Assembly (NCBI RefSeq): GCF_039830135.1
Contig: NZ_CP156081.1
Span: forward strand, 2,528,001-2,592,000
Length of the DNA: 64,000 bases
DNA from: Defluviimonas sp. SAOS-178_SWC
Lineage (GTDB): Bacteria; Pseudomonadota; Alphaproteobacteria; Rhodobacterales; Rhodobacteraceae
Direction: 5' to 3'
The stretch's first letter is position 1, and each line of letters starts with the position of its first letter. Below the pieces are notes generated by a model that was not told where the DNA came from, searched no databases, and saw nothing but the letters and a program-made list of their open reading frames with translations. This document shows positions 40,947 through 50,112 of this stretch, one piece after another. The translations under genes were made by a program, and so were the position numbers.

Positions 40947-42092
40947 TCAGCCCCCTTTCACGGATCCAGCGAGTATGCCCCGCACGAGGAATTTCTGCAT
41001 CGAGAAGAACACCAGAAGCGGCACCGCGACGGAGACGAAGGCCGAAGCCGCTAGAATCTCCCACTCGCCGCCCCGCGAGCCCATGAGATTCACCAGCCGC
41101 CCGGTCAGAACCAGCTTCTCGTCCTGCGGGCCGAGAAAGACCAGCGCCACGAGAAGGTCGTTCCAGGTCCAGAGGAACTGGAAGATCGCGAAGCTCGCGA
41201 GCGCCGGAAAGGAAAGCGGCAGGACGATCCGGGTGAAGATCTGGACGTCGCTCGCCCCGTCGAGACGGGCGGACTCCATCACCTCGCGCGGAAGCCCGGC
41301 CATGTAGTTGCGCAAGAGATAGATGGCGAGCGGCAGTCCGAACCCGGTATGGGCAAGCCAGATGCCGAGATAGCTTTTCGGTTCGAAACCAAAGGCTTGC
41401 CCGGCAGAGTTGTAGATCTTGAGGAGCGGGATCAGCGAGATCTGCAAGGGCACGACCTGAAGCCCGACCACCGCCGCGATCAGGAGGGAACGCCCCGGAA
41501 ACGGCATCCAGGCCAGCGCATAGGCGGCGAATGCGGCGACAAGGATCGGGATCACGGTCGCGGGCACGGCGACGGTCATCGAGTTCAGGAAGGACCGGCC
41601 GAGACCGGCCGCCGTCAGGACGCCCCGGTAATTCTCCGCCGTGAAGCGCGGCGGCAGATCGGCGGTGTAGAAGATACGCTGCCCGCGCGCCCCGGCGGAA
41701 CTTTGCGGGCCCGAGAGTTCGAACCTGCCGTCTTCCGCGACGCTGAGCGTCACGCCGTCCTTCAGTTCCGCCGTCGCCCCCGGCGCGAAGGCGGCCGGGT
41801 CGCGCGAGGAGAAGCCGAAGGCCGACACGCGGCCGGCCCCGCCCTCCAGCACGTTGCCGGTCAGGACGTGGCGGCCCGCCACCAATGGTCCCCCGTCACC
41901 CGGCGGCGCGCGGAAGACGCGGTTCTGCGACGAGGTCGACAGCGCCGTCCACCAGCCCGAGACCGAGATCTGGTCCTTATCCCGGAAAGACGAGACGAGA
42001 AGCCCGGCCGTCGGCAGCGTCCAGAGCAGGACGAGAATGGCGACCGAAAGCTGCACGGCCCAGGCGAGCGGGGATCGCGGCCGCGACGGCAT
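40947..42092 (-). CDS. aglG: Alpha-glucoside ABC permease AglG
   Basis: 381-residue MalG-type permease. Six hydrophobic helices; the first (about 12-35) is followed by a large periplasmic loop of about 110 residues (SGWWTALSTSSQNRVFRAPPGD onward in parts), a feature of AglG. The EAA motif is GLPREVMESARLDGASDVQIF. The ATG at 42092 overlaps the aglF stop by one base. It is intact, in contrast to the aglA remnant directly downstream. Confidence 0.87.
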   Translation of the reverse strand: MPSRPRSPLAWAVQLSVAILVLLWTLPTAGLLVSSFRDKDQISVSGWWTALSTSSQNRVFRAPPGDGGPLVAGRHVLTGNVLEGGAGRVSAFGFSSRDPAAFAPGATAELKDGVTLSVAEDGRFELSGPQSSAGARGQRIFYTADLPPRFTAENYRGVLTAAGLGRSFLNSMTVAVPATVIPILVAAFAAYALAWMPFPGRSLLIAAVVGLQVVPLQISLIPLLKIYNSAGQAFGFEPKSYLGIWLAHTGFGLPLAIYLLRNYMAGLPREVMESARLDGASDVQIFTRIVLPLSFPALASFAIFQFLWTWNDLLVALVFLGPQDEKLVLTGRLVNLMGSRGGEWEILAASAFVSVAVPLLVFFSMQKFLVRGILAGSVKGG

Positions 42093-43102
42093 CACCGATC
42101 CCCCGTCTCGGACCGCGCCCGCAGGATGTTCCAGATCATGATCGGCACGACGAGCACCATGATCACGACGGCGATGGCCGCCCCGCGCCCGAAATCGCCG
42201 CCACCCCGAAACATCCAGTCGAACATGAGGTTCGCGAGGACCTGGCTGTTCCACTGGCCGTTCGTCATGGCCAGCACGATGTCGAAGACCTTGAGGACGG
42301 TGATGGTGATGGTGGTCCAGACGACCGCGATCGTGCCCCAGATCTGCGGCACCATAATCCGCAGGAAGATCTGAAGACCCGAGGCGCCGTCGAGGATGGC
42401 CGCCTCGATTGTTTCTTCCGGAATCCCCCTCAACGCGGCCGAGAGGATGACCATCGCGAATCCGGTTTGGATCCAGATGAGGATCACCATCAAGAAGACG
42501 TTGTTCCAGAACGGCAGGGCGATCCACGCCTGCGGTTCACCGCCGAGGGAGACGACAATCGCATTGAGGAGGCCGATCTGATCGGAGCCTTCGCCCCGGT
42601 AATCGTAGACGAATTTCCAGATCACCGCGGCGCCGACGAAGGAGATCGCCATCGGCATGAAGATCAGCGATCTGGCGATGTTGCCCCAGGCGATCCGGTC
42701 TGTAAGGGCGGCGGCGACAAGGCCGAGGAAGTTCGACGCCGCCGGCACCACGAGAAGCCAGAGAAGGTTGTTCACCATCGCTTCCCGGACCCCCGGATCG
42801 CCCAGCAGCCAGCGGTAGTTGGCGAGCCCGACGAAGTCCTGCCCGCTCCGGTCGTGAACGCTGAGCCAGATCGACGCGAAAACCGGGTAGACGAGGTAGA
42901 GCCCGAGCGCCAGCAAGGCGGGCCCGAGGAAGAGCCAGGGCCGGATCAGCGCCGCACGGGCGATGTTGCGCGACGCCACCGCCCTGTCGGCGGCCCGGAG
43001 CGGGAAGATCCGGTCAAGACACCAGTTGGAGCCCCAGAAATAGAGACCCGCCCCGGCAATCCCGCAGACGATGGTGAAAAGCGCGGCCCAGAGCTGTTCC
43101 AT
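42092..43102 (-). CDS. aglF: Alpha-glucoside ABC permease AglF
   Basis: 336-residue MalF-type permease with about eight helices including two N-terminal ones (LWAALFTIVCGIAGAGLYFWG and PWLFLGPALLALGLYLVYP). The EAA motif is GIPEETIEAAILDGASGLQIF. GGAGGGGGTATGG before the start is a good ribosome-binding site. It follows aglE after a 24-nt gap and overlaps aglG by one base. Confidence 0.87.
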   Translation of the reverse strand: MEQLWAALFTIVCGIAGAGLYFWGSNWCLDRIFPLRAADRAVASRNIARAALIRPWLFLGPALLALGLYLVYPVFASIWLSVHDRSGQDFVGLANYRWLLGDPGVREAMVNNLLWLLVVPAASNFLGLVAAALTDRIAWGNIARSLIFMPMAISFVGAAVIWKFVYDYRGEGSDQIGLLNAIVVSLGGEPQAWIALPFWNNVFLMVILIWIQTGFAMVILSAALRGIPEETIEAAILDGASGLQIFLRIMVPQIWGTIAVVWTTITITVLKVFDIVLAMTNGQWNSQVLANLMFDWMFRGGGDFGRGAAIAVVIMVLVVPIMIWNILRARSETGDR

Positions 43103-43126
43103 ACCCCCTCCCCCCGGCGGGCCGCC

Positions 43127-44482
43127 TTACTTGATCGCGTCCCACTCGGCCTGGATCGCCGCCGCGACGGCGCCGGTCTCCTTGCCGCCGGCGTAGTCGA
43201 CCATGCCGGTCCAGAAGGCACCGGCGCCGATCTTGCCCGGCATCAGGTCCGATCCGTCGAAGCGGAAGGTCGTGGCGCCGAGGAGGATCTCGCCCTGCTT
43301 CCTCAGCGCGGAATTGGCATAGGCGTCGACATTGACCGCCTTGAAGGGGGTGAGAAAGCTCGATTGCGCCATCCAGACCTCGTGCGCGATGGGCGTTTTC
43401 AGAAACTCGATGAACGCCCGCGCGGCCTCTCCGTCCCGGGTGATCATGGCGAGCGTGCCGGCGCCAAGGACGGGTTTCCCGAGGTCCTTGCCCGCATAGG
43501 CCGGAAAGTAGAAGAAATCGGCGTCGCGCCCCAGTTTCGTTCCTTCCGGGAAGAAGGACGGGATGAACGACGCCTGGTGATGCATGTAGCATTTCGGCGG
43601 CGAGGCGAAGAGCCCCTTGGCGCTGTCACGGAAATCGGTCGTCGCGACCGCGGCGGCTCCGCCATCAACGAAGGCGTCGTTGCGGGCGAACCAGCCGAAT
43701 TCGTCGATCGCGCCGGTGATGGCGAGGTCGGTGAAGGGCAGATCATTGCCGATCCACCTGTCGTAGACATCCGGCGCGGCCGTCCGAAGCAACAGATCCT
43801 CGACCCAGTCAGTCGCGGGCCAGCCGGTCGCGCCACCCGAGCCGAGACCGATACACCACGGCGTTCCGCCATCGGCGGTGATCCGTTCGGTCAACGCCTT
43901 CAGGTCCTCCATCGTCCCCGGGACCTCGTAGCCCGCATCCTCGAAATTCTCGGGCACGTACCAGACGAGCGATTTCACGTCGATCTTGTAGGGGAACGCG
44001 TAGAGCGCCGAGGTTCCGTCGGCGCCCTTGTAGATACCGAGGCCGGCCCAGCTGTCGCCCGCAGCGTAGTTCCCGCGAATCCATGCCTCGGTCTCGTCGC
44101 CGAGCGGCGCCAGCAACCCTTTCGCGGCGAGGTCGCCGATCAGCCCCGGTTGCGGCAGGATCGCGATGTCGGGCGGGGAGCCGGCCTGGGTGTCGATGAC
44201 GATCTGCTGTTCGTAGTTCTCCGACGAGGAGTAGATCACCGTGATACCGGTGGCGGCGGAGAAATACGCAAGGACACTTTCCGCGAGCACCTGATCCTCG
44301 CCCCGCCACGGTCCGAAGATCGACAGCGACTGACCGTCAAGGTTGTATTTATTGGCATAGGAATCGAAGCTCGCCCAGTCGAAACGCGCATCCTCGCCCG
44401 GTTCGAATTTCAGCTCCTGCGCTGCCGCGCCGCCGGCAAGAAGCGCCAGGGCGGCGGCTCCGACATGAAGCGTACTCGTCAT
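43127..44482 (-). CDS. aglE: Alpha-glucoside-binding periplasmic protein AglE
   Basis: 451-residue family 1 solute-binding protein. Sec signal peptide at 1-21 (cleavage after GGAAA), then SLSIFGPWRGEDQVLAESVLAYF, GSPPDIAILPQPGL, and the LPGKIGAGAFWTGMVDYAGG ending, all typical of AglE/ThuE-like proteins. ATG at 44482 preceded by GATGTGGGGATATC. First gene of aglE-F-G-(aglA remnant)-K. The LacI-type regulator gene aglR, often upstream, is not present here; a LacI-type operator-like site is (44539-44554). Confidence 0.87.
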   Translation of the reverse strand: MTSTLHVGAAALALLAGGAAAQELKFEPGEDARFDWASFDSYANKYNLDGQSLSIFGPWRGEDQVLAESVLAYFSAATGITVIYSSSENYEQQIVIDTQAGSPPDIAILPQPGLIGDLAAKGLLAPLGDETEAWIRGNYAAGDSWAGLGIYKGADGTSALYAFPYKIDVKSLVWYVPENFEDAGYEVPGTMEDLKALTERITADGGTPWCIGLGSGGATGWPATDWVEDLLLRTAAPDVYDRWIGNDLPFTDLAITGAIDEFGWFARNDAFVDGGAAAVATTDFRDSAKGLFASPPKCYMHHQASFIPSFFPEGTKLGRDADFFYFPAYAGKDLGKPVLGAGTLAMITRDGEAARAFIEFLKTPIAHEVWMAQSSFLTPFKAVNVDAYANSALRKQGEILLGATTFRFDGSDLMPGKIGAGAFWTGMVDYAGGKETGAVAAAIQAEWDAIK

Positions 44483-44976
44483 GATATCCCCACATCGTTC
44501 GTTGGCGTTCCGACACTCATTATCCTTTTTTATAATGATTACAAAGCGTTTTAAAACATGATCCGCAGGCCCGCGTCGGGGCGGCTCAACGTCGTCTGGA
44601 CGATCTTCCGCCACGCGCCGGATTGCACGCCTGAACCAGGCGGGCGGTGAGTATCGAGGCGGCCGACGGCCTTGCGTATACTCAACCGAAGGACGATCTC
44701 TTGGACGTGACCGCGCATCATGGCGCGGCATTTCCGGACGACCGTCTCATGGTCCGTTGGCGGCCATGTGGCTGACCTACTTCGGCGTCTTCGGGATGTG
44801 GGCGACGCCCGCGCCGCGTCACCCCCACCACGCCACGCACGGGATCGCGGCATCGGCCGCCCAAAACCCGTCTTACGTCCCGATATCGGCGCAGCGCGCT
44901 TGATGCGGACCCCGAAAGCATCCTATCACGCCATTGAGGGCCCCACGACCAAAGCCCCTGCAAAGCGAAGATGCGG
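44483..44976. other. Intergenic stretch upstream of aglE and glk
   Basis: A 494-nt gap between divergently transcribed aglE and glk. The aglE side has an A/T-rich island (44515-44560) with the operator-like sequences listed separately. The remaining 400 nt are GC-rich. Open frames on both strands translate into Arg-rich, low-complexity products with no recognisable motif; I find no trace of aglR or of a mobile element. Confidence 0.5.
44530..44554 (-). promoter_or_regulatory. aglE promoter island with LacI-type operator-like site
   Basis: Two overlapping symmetrical elements. Site one, TTATAATGATTACAA (44530-44544), pairs 6 of 7 positions. Site two, TTACAAAGCGTTTTAA (44539-44554), has the central CG of LacI-family operators and pairs 6 of 8. 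They lie about 50-70 nt upstream of aglE in the only A/T-rich patch of the gap. Control by a LacI protein such as AglR is inferred. Confidence 0.4.
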
Positions 44977-45942
44977 ATGCCTGAGACCCTTTCGCTCGTG
45001 GCCGATATCGGCGGCACCAACACCCGCGTCGCGCTGGCGCGGGGGGATGCCGTCGACCGCGCGACGATCCGGCGCTTCGCCAATGCCGATTTCCCCGGTC
45101 TCGGCCCCGTCCTCGTCCGATACCGGGCCGAGTCGGGCAATCCGGCCTGTGCTGGCGCCTGCGTCGCCGTTGCCGGGCCGGTCGATCACGGCGTTGCACG
45201 CCTCACCAATCTCGACTGGACCATCGACCGGGCTGCAGTCGGGGCAGCGACCGGGGCAGAGCGGGTCGCGGTCCTGAACGACCTTCAGGCCCAGGGCCAT
45301 GCGCTCGGCCACATCGCGGCCGACTGCCTGCGGCCGCTGATCGTGGCCGAGGGTTCCGGCCGGACCGACGGGCCGCAACTCGTCATCGGCGTCGGCACCG
45401 GCTTCAACGCCGCCGCCGTCCACGAGGCGCCCGGCGGGCGGATCGTCACCGCCTCCGAAAGCGGCCATGCCAGCCTGCCGGTCCGGACCGAGGCCGATCT
45501 GCGGCTGATGCGGTCCGTCGAGACGGCACACGGGTTCGCCGGGGTGGAGGATGTGCTTTCGGGTCGCGGGCTCGAACGGCTCCACGCCTGGGCGGCGAGC
45601 GAGGCCGGTCGCGACGAACTTCTCGGGGCCTCCGCGATCATGGCGGCGATCGCCGAGGGCACGGACCCGGTCGCGACCGAAACGGCGCGCGCCTTCCTCC
45701 GCCTCCTTGGCACCGTCGCCGGCGATCTGGCGCTGACCCACCTGCCCTTCGGCGGCATCTACCTGATCGGCGGCGTCGCCCGTGCCTTCACCGATCACTT
45801 CGACCGCTTCGATTTCGCCGCCGCCTTCCGCGACAAGGGGCGGTTCTCGACCTTCATGCGGGAATTCCCGGTGTCGATCATCGAGGACGATTACGCCGCC
45901 CTCGAAGGCTGCGCCCGCTACCTGAGCGCCGCCGCTATCTAG
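44977..45942 (+). CDS. glk: Glucokinase
   Basis: ATP-dependent glucose phosphorylation. 321 residues of the GlkA type: phosphate-1 loop LVADIGGTNTRVALA, VAVAGPVDHG, NDLQAQGHAL, VIGVGTGFNAA, the SESGHASLP motif with sugar-binding Glu/His, and IYLIGGVARAF. An ATG two codons earlier (44971) is possible; 44977 has better spacing from GCGAAG. It is divergent from the agl operon and convergent on pgi with a short gap, consistent with a glucose/alpha-glucoside utilisation region. Confidence 0.94.
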   Translation: MPETLSLVADIGGTNTRVALARGDAVDRATIRRFANADFPGLGPVLVRYRAESGNPACAGACVAVAGPVDHGVARLTNLDWTIDRAAVGAATGAERVAVLNDLQAQGHALGHIAADCLRPLIVAEGSGRTDGPQLVIGVGTGFNAAAVHEAPGGRIVTASESGHASLPVRTEADLRLMRSVETAHGFAGVEDVLSGRGLERLHAWAASEAGRDELLGASAIMAAIAEGTDPVATETARAFLRLLGTVAGDLALTHLPFGGIYLIGGVARAFTDHFDRFDFAAAFRDKGRFSTFMREFPVSIIEDDYAALEGCARYLSAAAI

Positions 45943-45980
45943 CCGACCCGCCGTCCAGGAAATCTTGACGACGATGCCCG

Positions 45981-47582
45981 TCAGCCGCCACCGAGCGCCG
46001 CGACCAGCATCCGGGTGGAGCCGTCCTTGCCCTCGGCACTTTCCCGCCCGGCAAGTATCGGTTCGAGCGCGAGCGCCAGTTCCTTGCCAAGCTCCACCCC
46101 CCATTGGTCGAAGGAATTGATCCCGAGGATCACGCCTTCGACAAAGACCCGGTGTTCGTAGAGCGCCACGATCTGGCCGAGCGTGTAGGGCGTCAGCCGC
46201 TCGTAGACGAGCGTCGTGGAGGGGCGGTTGCCGGGGAAGACCCGGTGGCGCGCCTGCCGGTCAAGCTCCGCCCCCGTCAGGCCCTTCTTCGCCATCATCG
46301 CCCGCGCATCTTCAAGGCTGCGACCGCGCATCAGCGCCTCGGACTGGGCGAGGCAGTTGGCGACGAGAAGGCGGTGCTGGTGGGCAAGCTCCGGCTCGTG
46401 GCCCTCGCGGCCAACCATGAATTCGCACGGGACGACCCGCGTTCCCTGATGGATGAGCTGGTAGAAGGCGTGCTGGCCGTTCGTGCCAGGCTCTCCCCAG
46501 ACAACGGGACCGGAATGCTCGATCAGGTCCGAGCCATCCATTGCGACGCGCTTGCCGTTGCTTTCCATCTCCAGTTGCTGAAGATAGGCCGGCAGGCGCG
46601 AGAGGCGCTGTTCGTAAGGCAGGACGGCGCGGGTCGCGTGGCCGCAGATCTGGTTGTGCCAGATACCGGTGAGGGCGAGCATGACCGGCAGGTTCCCGGC
46701 AAACGGCGCCTCGCGGAAATGCGCGTCCATCGCGGCCCCGCCGACGAGGAACCGCCCGAAATCCTCAGGACCGACAGCGATCATCAAGGACAGCCCGATC
46801 GGCCCCCACATCGAGTAGCGCCCGCCGACCCAATCCTCGAAGCCGAAGACACGGGCGGCGTCGATGCCGAAGGCGGCGGTCCTGCCGGCGGCGGTGGAGA
46901 CGGCGGCGAATTGCGCGGCCGGATTCGCGACCTTGGCCGCCATCCAGTCCCGCGCGGTCTCGGCGTTCGTCATCGTCTCGATCGTCGTGAAGGTCTTCGA
47001 GGCGACGATGACCAGCGTCGTTTCGGGGTTCAACGGCGCCAGAACGTCATGCACATGCGCCCCGTCGACGTTCGAGACGAAATGCGCCCTGGGCCCGTCG
47101 GCATGGGGCGCAAGCGCGAGACAGGCCATCGCCGGGCCAAGGTCGGACCCGCCGATGCCGATATTGACCACGTCCGTGATCGCGCCCCCGGCCCCCGTGA
47201 ACCGCCCGTTGCGAACGTCGCGCGCGAAGGCCACCATGCGCGCGTGGGTCGCGCGGACCTCGGGCATCACGTCGCGGCCATCGACGGTGACGGAGCCCGC
47301 GAGATTGCGAAGCGCGGTATGCAGGACGGCGCGGCCCTCCGTTTCGTTGATCTTCTCGCCGGAGAACATCGCGTCGCGCTTGCCGGCGACGCCCGATGCC
47401 TCGGCAAGCCGGATCAGGAGGTCGCGCGCGTGGGCGTCGATCCCGGTCTTGGAATAGTCGAAAAGCAGCCCGTCGGCGCGGATCGAGAAATGCCGCGCCC
47501 GGTCGGTGCCCTCGAAGAGCGACAGGATCGGCCTGTCTTCATGCCCCTTCCGGTGAAAGCGCAGGTCATCCCAGAGGCTCAT
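45981..47582 (-). CDS. pgi: Glucose-6-phosphate isomerase
   Basis: Interconverts G6P and F6P. 533 residues; [30 protein letters not shown], the [13 protein letters not shown] block, catalytic Glu in [11 protein letters not shown], and the C-terminal [14 protein letters not shown] signature are present. The start at 47582 is the second of two in-frame ATGs and is best spaced from GAGGGAG. It is the last gene of zwf-pgl-pgi. Confidence 0.96.
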   Translation of the reverse strand: MSLWDDLRFHRKGHEDRPILSLFEGTDRARHFSIRADGLLFDYSKTGIDAHARDLLIRLAEASGVAGKRDAMFSGEKINETEGRAVLHTALRNLAGSVTVDGRDVMPEVRATHARMVAFARDVRNGRFTGAGGAITDVVNIGIGGSDLGPAMACLALAPHADGPRAHFVSNVDGAHVHDVLAPLNPETTLVIVASKTFTTIETMTNAETARDWMAAKVANPAAQFAAVSTAAGRTAAFGIDAARVFGFEDWVGGRYSMWGPIGLSLMIAVGPEDFGRFLVGGAAMDAHFREAPFAGNLPVMLALTGIWHNQICGHATRAVLPYEQRLSRLPAYLQQLEMESNGKRVAMDGSDLIEHSGPVVWGEPGTNGQHAFYQLIHQGTRVVPCEFMVGREGHEPELAHQHRLLVANCLAQSEALMRGRSLEDARAMMAKKGLTGAELDRQARHRVFPGNRPSTTLVYERLTPYTLGQIVALYEHRVFVEGVILGINSFDQWGVELGKELALALEPILAGRESAEGKDGSTRMLVAALGGG

Positions 47583-47607
47583 CGACATCTCCCTCGTTCC
47601 GAAAATC

Positions 47608-48279
47608 TCATTCCGCCCAATGCACCGTCGCATCGGCCAGGACCGCGCGAACCGGCGCCTCCTGGTCCGTCAGCGACTGCGCGCGCTCCAGCGCGGCGCG
47701 CTTTTCCGCCCCGGTGATCAGGATGTGGCAGGACATCGCCCCGGCGAGGACCGGCGCGGTCAGCGTCACCCGGGGTTCGGGCGCGCCGGGCGCGCGCATC
47801 GGCATCAGGATCGGCGCCTCGGGCGACAGCGCCTCCTCCAGCCGGTCGGCGCCGGGGAAGATCGACGCGGTATGCATGTCCGCCCCCATGCCGAGCAGGA
47901 GGACCGAGATCGGCAGGCAGGGTTCGATCGCCGCCGTCAGCGCGTCGAGCGCGGCTTCCGGCTCCGGCGCGTCGGCATAGAGCGGGACGTAATGCGCGGC
48001 GGCGGCGCGGCCGGTGAGGAGCCGTTCCTTCAGGAGACGACCGTTGGAGCGCGGATGGCTCTCCGGCACCCAGCGTTCGTCGTTGAGGAAGACCGAGACC
48101 CGGTCCCAGTCGAGCTTCACGCCGGAGAGCACGTCGAAGACCGGGCCGGGCGTCGTGCCACCCGGCACGCAAAAGCTCACCCTCTCATGCTGGCGAAGCG
48201 CCATCGCAAGCTCGCTCGCCAGATGATCGGCGAGTTGGAACATCATCAGTTCGCGGTCAGGATACTCGACGAATTCCAT
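47608..48279 (-). CDS. pgl: 6-phosphogluconolactonase
   Basis: Hydrolyses 6-phosphogluconolactone. 223 residues of the NagB/DevB-type fold: [54 protein letters not shown] (active-site region) and [22 protein letters not shown] precedes the ATG at 48279. Between zwf (70-nt gap) and pgi (25-nt gap) on the same strand. Confidence 0.95.
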   Translation of the reverse strand: MEFVEYPDRELMMFQLADHLASELAMALRQHERVSFCVPGGTTPGPVFDVLSGVKLDWDRVSVFLNDERWVPESHPRSNGRLLKERLLTGRAAAAHYVPLYADAPEPEAALDALTAAIEPCLPISVLLLGMGADMHTASIFPGADRLEEALSPEAPILMPMRAPGAPEPRVTLTAPVLAGAMSCHILITGAEKRAALERAQSLTDQEAPVRAVLADATVHWAE

Positions 48280-48349
48280 CGCTAACTCCTCCAACTTTTC
48301 CGCCCTCGTGCCGCAACGAGGTCGCGAGCCGTGGTTCTGGCGAAGCTGT

Positions 48350-49813
48350 TCATTCCCGAATCTCCCGCCACCTCCGGCCGTCGCGATGAAGCAGCATCAA
48401 GGCGTCTTCCGGTCCGGACGAGCCCGGATCGTAGCCTTTCGGCTTGTCGCCCCGCGCCTCCCAGGCGGCAATGATCGGGTCGGTCCAGGCCCAGGCGGCC
48501 TCGACCTCGTCGCCCCGCATGAAGAGGGTCTGATTGCCCCGGATCACGTCCATGATCAGCCGCTCGTAGGCGTCGGGAATGTCGGTTCCGTCCTCGCCGA
48601 GCGCCTCGGCGAAGGACATGTCGAGCGGCACCTCGGTCAGGCGCATGCCGCCCGGCCCCGGCTCCTTGATCATGACCGAGAGCGTCATCCCCTCGTTCGG
48701 CTGCAACCGGATCGACAGCACGTTCTCGCGCCAGCCCTCTTCGTCGTCGAAGATCGAATGCGGCACTTCCTTGAATACGACCGCGATCTCCGAGGCGCGG
48801 GCGCGGAGCTTCTTGCCGGTGCGCAGGTAGAAAGGCGTGCCTTTCCAGCGCCAGTTGGCGATCTGCACCTTCAGCGCGATGTAGCTTTCGGTCTTCGAGG
48901 CAGGATCCTCGGCATCCTCGACATAGGACGGCTCTCCCCCCGCCCTCGGGCCGCCGCGATACTGCCCCCTGACGATATCCTCCGGCCCGATCTCCTTGAG
49001 CGCGCGGATCACCTTCAGCTTCTCGTCGCGCACCGCATCCGGGTCGAACCTGTACGGCGCCTCCATCGCGATGAGACAGAGAAGCTGCATCAGGTGATTC
49101 TGCACCATGTCCCGCATGGCGCCGGACTTGTCGTAATAGGCGCCGCGCCCCCCGACCCCCACCGTCTCGGCCACGGTGATCTGGACGTGATCGACATGGC
49201 GGGCGTTCCACAGGGGTTCGAAGAGGATGTTGGCGAATCGCACCGCCATCAGGTTCTGGACGGTTTCCTTCCCGAGGTAATGGTCGATCCGGTAGATCTG
49301 GTGTTCGGTGAAGTGCTCGGCCAGCGTCGCGTTCAGGGCGCGGGCGCTGTCCAGATCGCGCCCGAAAGGTTTCTCCACCACGATCCGCGCCGTCTCCGTC
49401 GCGATCCTGAAACGGTGCAGCCGCTCGGCGAGGTCGCCGAAGAGCGATGGTGCGACCGAAAAATAGAAAGCCTGTACGACATCCTTGCGCATCAGGCGCG
49501 CGAGATCCTTCCAGCCGCCATCGCCCTTCGCATCGACCGACACGTAGTGGACATGACCGAGAAAACGGGCGAGCGTCTCGCCGTCGCGTTTGCCTTCGCT
49601 CACGAATTCGCCGATCGCCTCGGCGACAAAGGCCCGAAATCCGTCGTCGTCCATCTCGCCCCGCGCGGCGCCGATGATCCGCGACGAGTCGGGAACTTGC
49701 CCGGCAAGGAAGCGCCGGTAGAGGCCGGGCAGGATCTTTCGCCGCGCCAGATCGCCGGTTCCCCCGAAGATGACAAGGTCGAACGGATCGACCGGAATCA
49801 CGCGTGAGACCAT
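48350..49813 (-). CDS. zwf: Glucose-6-phosphate 1-dehydrogenase
   Basis: Oxidises G6P to 6-phosphogluconolactone with NAD(P)+. 487 residues; nucleotide motif VIFGGTGDLARRKILPGLYR, the active-site RIDHYLGKETVQNL block, and EKPFGRDLDSARALN. It is the first gene of zwf-pgl-pgi. A perfect 16-bp LacI-type palindrome lies 23-38 nt upstream of the start, so repression or activation by a LacI-family regulator is likely. Confidence 0.97.
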   Translation of the reverse strand: MVSRVIPVDPFDLVIFGGTGDLARRKILPGLYRRFLAGQVPDSSRIIGAARGEMDDDGFRAFVAEAIGEFVSEGKRDGETLARFLGHVHYVSVDAKGDGGWKDLARLMRKDVVQAFYFSVAPSLFGDLAERLHRFRIATETARIVVEKPFGRDLDSARALNATLAEHFTEHQIYRIDHYLGKETVQNLMAVRFANILFEPLWNARHVDHVQITVAETVGVGGRGAYYDKSGAMRDMVQNHLMQLLCLIAMEAPYRFDPDAVRDEKLKVIRALKEIGPEDIVRGQYRGGPRAGGEPSYVEDAEDPASKTESYIALKVQIANWRWKGTPFYLRTGKKLRARASEIAVVFKEVPHSIFDDEEGWRENVLSIRLQPNEGMTLSVMIKEPGPGGMRLTEVPLDMSFAEALGEDGTDIPDAYERLIMDVIRGNQTLFMRGDEVEAAWAWTDPIIAAWEARGDKPKGYDPGSSGPEDALMLLHRDGRRWREIRE

Positions 49814-49835
49814 ATTGCCCGTTCCTTTCCGGCGT

Positions 49836-49851
49836 CCGTTAGCGCTAACGG
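49836..49851. promoter_or_regulatory. LacI-family operator upstream of zwf
   Basis: CCGTTAGCGCTAACGG, a perfect 16-bp palindrome with central CG-type AGCGCT, the form used by many LacI-family repressors. It lies 23 nt before the zwf start, over or just behind the probable promoter. No regulator gene is adjacent. Confidence 0.65.
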
Positions 49852-50082
49852 TTCCGCTGATACCGCCTTGCCGTTCGAAAGTCTAGCATCGGGTTTTGGG
49901 GCTGGCCATGCCGAGGACCGGGTACTCGTCTTCGGACATCCGGAGACCATTCCGGGGCACCTGTCGAGGCGCAGCGCCCAGCCCCCGTCGACCCTGGGCC
50001 CGAAGACTATGTCAGCCTGTTCATCCTAGCCAGCGCGGACAGTGATGCGCCACGTCTCGCGCGGCTTCACATGCCGTGAAGT

Positions 50083-50101
50083 GGCGGCCGGTTGGGCCGC
50101 C
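50083..50101 (-). terminator. Stem-loop after acuI
   Basis: GGCGGCC / GGCCGCC with a 5-nt loop, 12 nt downstream of the acuI stop on the minus strand. Probable end of the DUF2182-DUF1326-dmdA-acuI transcript; no T-run. Confidence 0.5.
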
Positions 50102-50112
50102 AGGCCCGGGTT

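Larger units (their letters stand above)
49814..50112. other. Intergenic stretch between zwf and acuI
   Basis: A 299-nt gap. On the zwf side it holds the LacI-type palindrome (49836-49851); on the acuI side, the terminator stem (50083-50101) and a small inverted repeat CTTCAC-ATGCC-GTGAAG (50065-50081). No convincing gene in between. Confidence 0.55.

Noticed and set aside
44570-44960. Possible decayed aglR or transposase between aglE and glk
   Set aside because: Both strands were read; products are Arg-rich without helix-turn-helix or DDE motifs.
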